Assembly (NCBI RefSeq): GCF_937616625.2
Contig: NC_065570.1
Coordinates: forward strand, 52,071,665 to 52,135,664
Origin: Mercurialis annua
Lineage: Eukaryota; Streptophyta; Magnoliopsida; Malpighiales; Euphorbiaceae
Reading direction: 5' to 3'
DNA: 64,000 nt
A model generated the notes under the pieces. That model saw only the letters and a program-made list of their open reading frames with translations. It did not search any database and was not told the origin of the DNA. A program made the translations under genes and the position numbers. Shown here in pieces: positions 61,956 through 64,000 of this stretch (its first letter is position 1; each line of letters opens with the position of its first letter).

Positions 61956-63389
61956 TCACCTTACATATACCAGCTTTTTCATATTAACACCATCGGCATC
62001 AGTTGAATCAAGAGAACACAGATACTCTGCAAATTTAGTGGTAGCAGGCTCAGGCAAGCAAATGCAGATCACCATTCTTCCACTAGGATCACTCTCTCCT
62101 TCCGGAAGCAATACCGAGACTTGCGGTGTCGGTGTTAAGTCTATTGGACCCGCGTAAATTGGTCTTCCCCACCCAAAATCTGCAGATTCATACATGGAGA
62201 ACCGAGTCCATTGAGTTATAGACAATTTCCCTCCAAATTCAAGCCGGCCGGGTCTATCCACCTCCACGTAATCTATTGTTGATCTCAGATATTCGTCGGA
62301 GACACCCATTCGAGCTTCACGAACCAAAAGGGTAGTATCAGCAAGCTTCCCGTTAATAAGCTCATACACAGAGCTCACTGCACACGCTACACATACCACA
62401 TTACCGTAAAACCCATCTTTTAATGGTGGGTTTTTAAGCTTATGACGAGCATTGACAGAAAATGTCAGCCGAAGCTTATATTCTAGAGGTTTGACATCAA
62501 TAGCTTTCACCCATGATCGCCAAATATGAGCGGCCATAGCATCGAAAGTCGAGCAGGCAAATTTCCCATTACTTTGAGCTGCAGCTTTAAGCTGAGATTG
62601 AAACTCGCGGCTAATCCGATAACATTTCTGAACAAGATTCCCTTGCCACAAAGAATAAGTTAGGCTAGAGCCATCATCTATTCTCATAAACTCGATATGA
62701 GGATATTTAACCACCGGCGGGTTACGTGGCTGAAGCAGTTCCCTGTCCCAACATGGTTCAGGGTTTGCGACTAACGTGCCTGACCGAGCAGTTACAGCCC
62801 ACGCGTTGAGAAACTGCATAGCGCCAAGGCCATCACAGATACAATGACACAGCCTCAAACCTAGGCTAAACCCACCACAGCTAAAAAGAGTCACCTGAGC
62901 AATAAGCAATGGCATGTCAAGAATTTTATAAGGTTCTTCGTTAGCGAACCTGTAAATCAACGGCGACCAGGCAGGATTTGGGACAGCAAGATCTCCTAGT
63001 TCAGCTAAAGCCGAGTCTGAATACGCCTCAATAAGAAGCACACCTTGCTTTGGTCCAAAAAAAACCTCCAGTTTGCCATTTTTAGTTTCTCTAAGCCTTC
63101 CAGATAAAGGATAGTACGGAACTAAAACAAGAGCCAAAGCATCGCATAACTTTTTCATCACAATATCTCCAGCAGAATTCAAGAAATCTGCTCTATAGAA
63201 ATAAATAGTCGGCGTGAAGACGCGGGCGCCGATCATATCATCGAGATTTGAGAGATAAAGGCTGTCGCCGGAGGCGGCCGGTATAGGTCCGGCAGGCGTA
63301 ACCGTAATAGAACGGTTGACGGTTACAGGAATGTTTAGATGAGGGAAATGCAGCTCCTGAACAACAGAAGGAGACGAAGAAGAAGCCAT
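61956..63389 (-). CDS. BAHD-family acyl-CoA-dependent acyltransferase
   Basis: A single-exon frame of 477 residues from the ATG at 63389, near the usual 430-480 for the family. BAHD enzymes are cytosolic and move an acyl group from acyl-CoA to an alcohol or amine, making esters or amides such as hydroxycinnamoyl conjugates, cutin/suberin ferulates or volatile esters. The catalytic HxxxDG is present (His182-x3-Asp186-Gly187, in CHCICDGLGA) and the structural DFGWG at 404-408. Other family features are LVPYYPLSGRL (89-99) and SNLDD near 47-51. Upstream in-frame ATGs exist at 63497 and between; the one chosen sits just before the conserved N-terminal strand and opens with MASSSSPS, a normal plant start. 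The substrate cannot be read from sequence; similarity to fatty-alcohol or omega-hydroxyacid hydroxycinnamoyl transferases is only an impression. Looks intact. Confidence 0.93.
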   Translation of the reverse strand: MASSSSPSVVQELHFPHLNIPVTVNRSITVTPAGPIPAASGDSLYLSNLDDMIGARVFTPTIYFYRADFLNSAGDIVMKKLCDALALVLVPYYPLSGRLRETKNGKLEVFFGPKQGVLLIEAYSDSALAELGDLAVPNPAWSPLIYRFANEEPYKILDMPLLIAQVTLFSCGGFSLGLRLCHCICDGLGAMQFLNAWAVTARSGTLVANPEPCWDRELLQPRNPPVVKYPHIEFMRIDDGSSLTYSLWQGNLVQKCYRISREFQSQLKAAAQSNGKFACSTFDAMAAHIWRSWVKAIDVKPLEYKLRLTFSVNARHKLKNPPLKDGFYGNVVCVACAVSSVYELINGKLADTTLLVREARMGVSDEYLRSTIDYVEVDRPGRLEFGGKLSITQWTRFSMYESADFGWGRPIYAGPIDLTPTPQVSVLLPEGESDPSGRMVICICLPEPATTKFAEYLCSLDSTDADGVNMKKLVYVR

Positions 63390-64000
63390 GATTGAGGTGA
63401 CAGAGAACATATTAGGGAACTGCATTTGTAGAAGAAGAGAGGATTTTTTGGGAAATGTAAAGAAAACTGAGCTAAATCGCAGGAAGGTTTCATCCAAATA
63501 GTTGGTCTGAAGCAGTTAACAGAGATATTATTCATGTTCCTCACAACTAGATTTCACTTGGATCAATCGTCCTAAGATTTCTCTCTCTTAATACAATTCT
63601 GTCTGCTTTGAACTTCCTATTGCTCATCATAAATCCTTCCCAAATTAAAAATATAAAAATGTCTATTGGTTCACAGCAATTGCATGAACTTGAAGCTTTA
63701 ACAACTCTAAACAAATCCTACGTAGAACCATGAATCTGGGCTTCACTAAACATCTGAAGCCCAGTTTATAATAAGATGATTAAAGAAGGCCAAGCAGAAA
63801 TGTTACTGATTACATAGGTATGTACATTTGATTCAAACAGAACCGAATTGAAACTTTTTAATTAATTGTTTAGAAAATTAATATTTCAAACACAACCTGT
63901 CAATTCAACTTGTTTTTCAGCTCGATTCGGTCCAATTATTTTAGTTCAGTTTGGACTAAAAAATTAACCGATTTTTATTATTCAAACCGAACCGAATCAA
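63390..64000. other. BAHD gene upstream region and window edge
   Basis: Contains the presumed leader and promoter of the minus-strand BAHD gene; no definite TATA box was identified. The last 100 bases carry CCGAACCGAA/TTCGGTTC motifs like those near 430-450. Confidence 0.4.

Overview
The window is nuclear DNA of a flowering plant, most likely a eudicot. The evidence is AT-rich intergenic DNA, genes with many short GT-AG introns, plant-only gene families (GRV2/KAM2-type J protein, GPI-anchored lipid-transfer protein, BAHD acyltransferase) and plant transposon types (Stowaway, Mutator-like MITEs, Helitron, tRNA-derived SINE, Copia-like LTR element). The species cannot be named from sequence alone.

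Three genes look intact, all on the minus strand. (1) GRV2/KAM2 (RME-8 homologue), 41011-57770: 21 coding exons could be joined with consistent phase into about 2610 residues. (2) A two-exon GPI-anchored non-specific lipid-transfer protein, 33513-34722, about 201 residues. (3) A single-exon BAHD acyltransferase, 61956-63389, 477 residues, with both family motifs. They share no obvious pathway: endosomal sorting, cell-wall or cuticle lipid handling, and specialised acyl transfer.

The left 29 kb is repetitive. From about 5.6 to 24 kb lies a tandem array of chimeric pseudogene units made of exon pieces of at least five unrelated housekeeping genes: transportin-1, a cytosolic 5'-nucleotidase (NT5C3 type), eIF3a, EMC2 and a TruD-type pseudouridine synthase. 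All pieces are on the minus strand, several still have splice sites, and the assembly has been duplicated about seven times. A promoter-like segment with a TATA element lies just upstream (25.1-25.3 kb), and a second copy at 27.4-29.1 kb carries two later insertions. This mosaic is the most unusual object in the window.

The rest is a well-preserved set of transposons. Four Mutator-type elements have perfect 9-bp target duplications (one nested in another), and two more have one mismatch. Two of the six are fold-back elements with palindromic cores. There are also three Stowaway MITEs (one holding a SINE, inside the last GRV2 intron), a 678-bp poly(A) retroposon with a perfect 16-bp duplication, a 2.5-kb non-autonomous LTR retrotransposon and a 1.3-kb non-autonomous Helitron. 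Exon boundaries and repeat ends were placed by eye, without alignment or transcript data.
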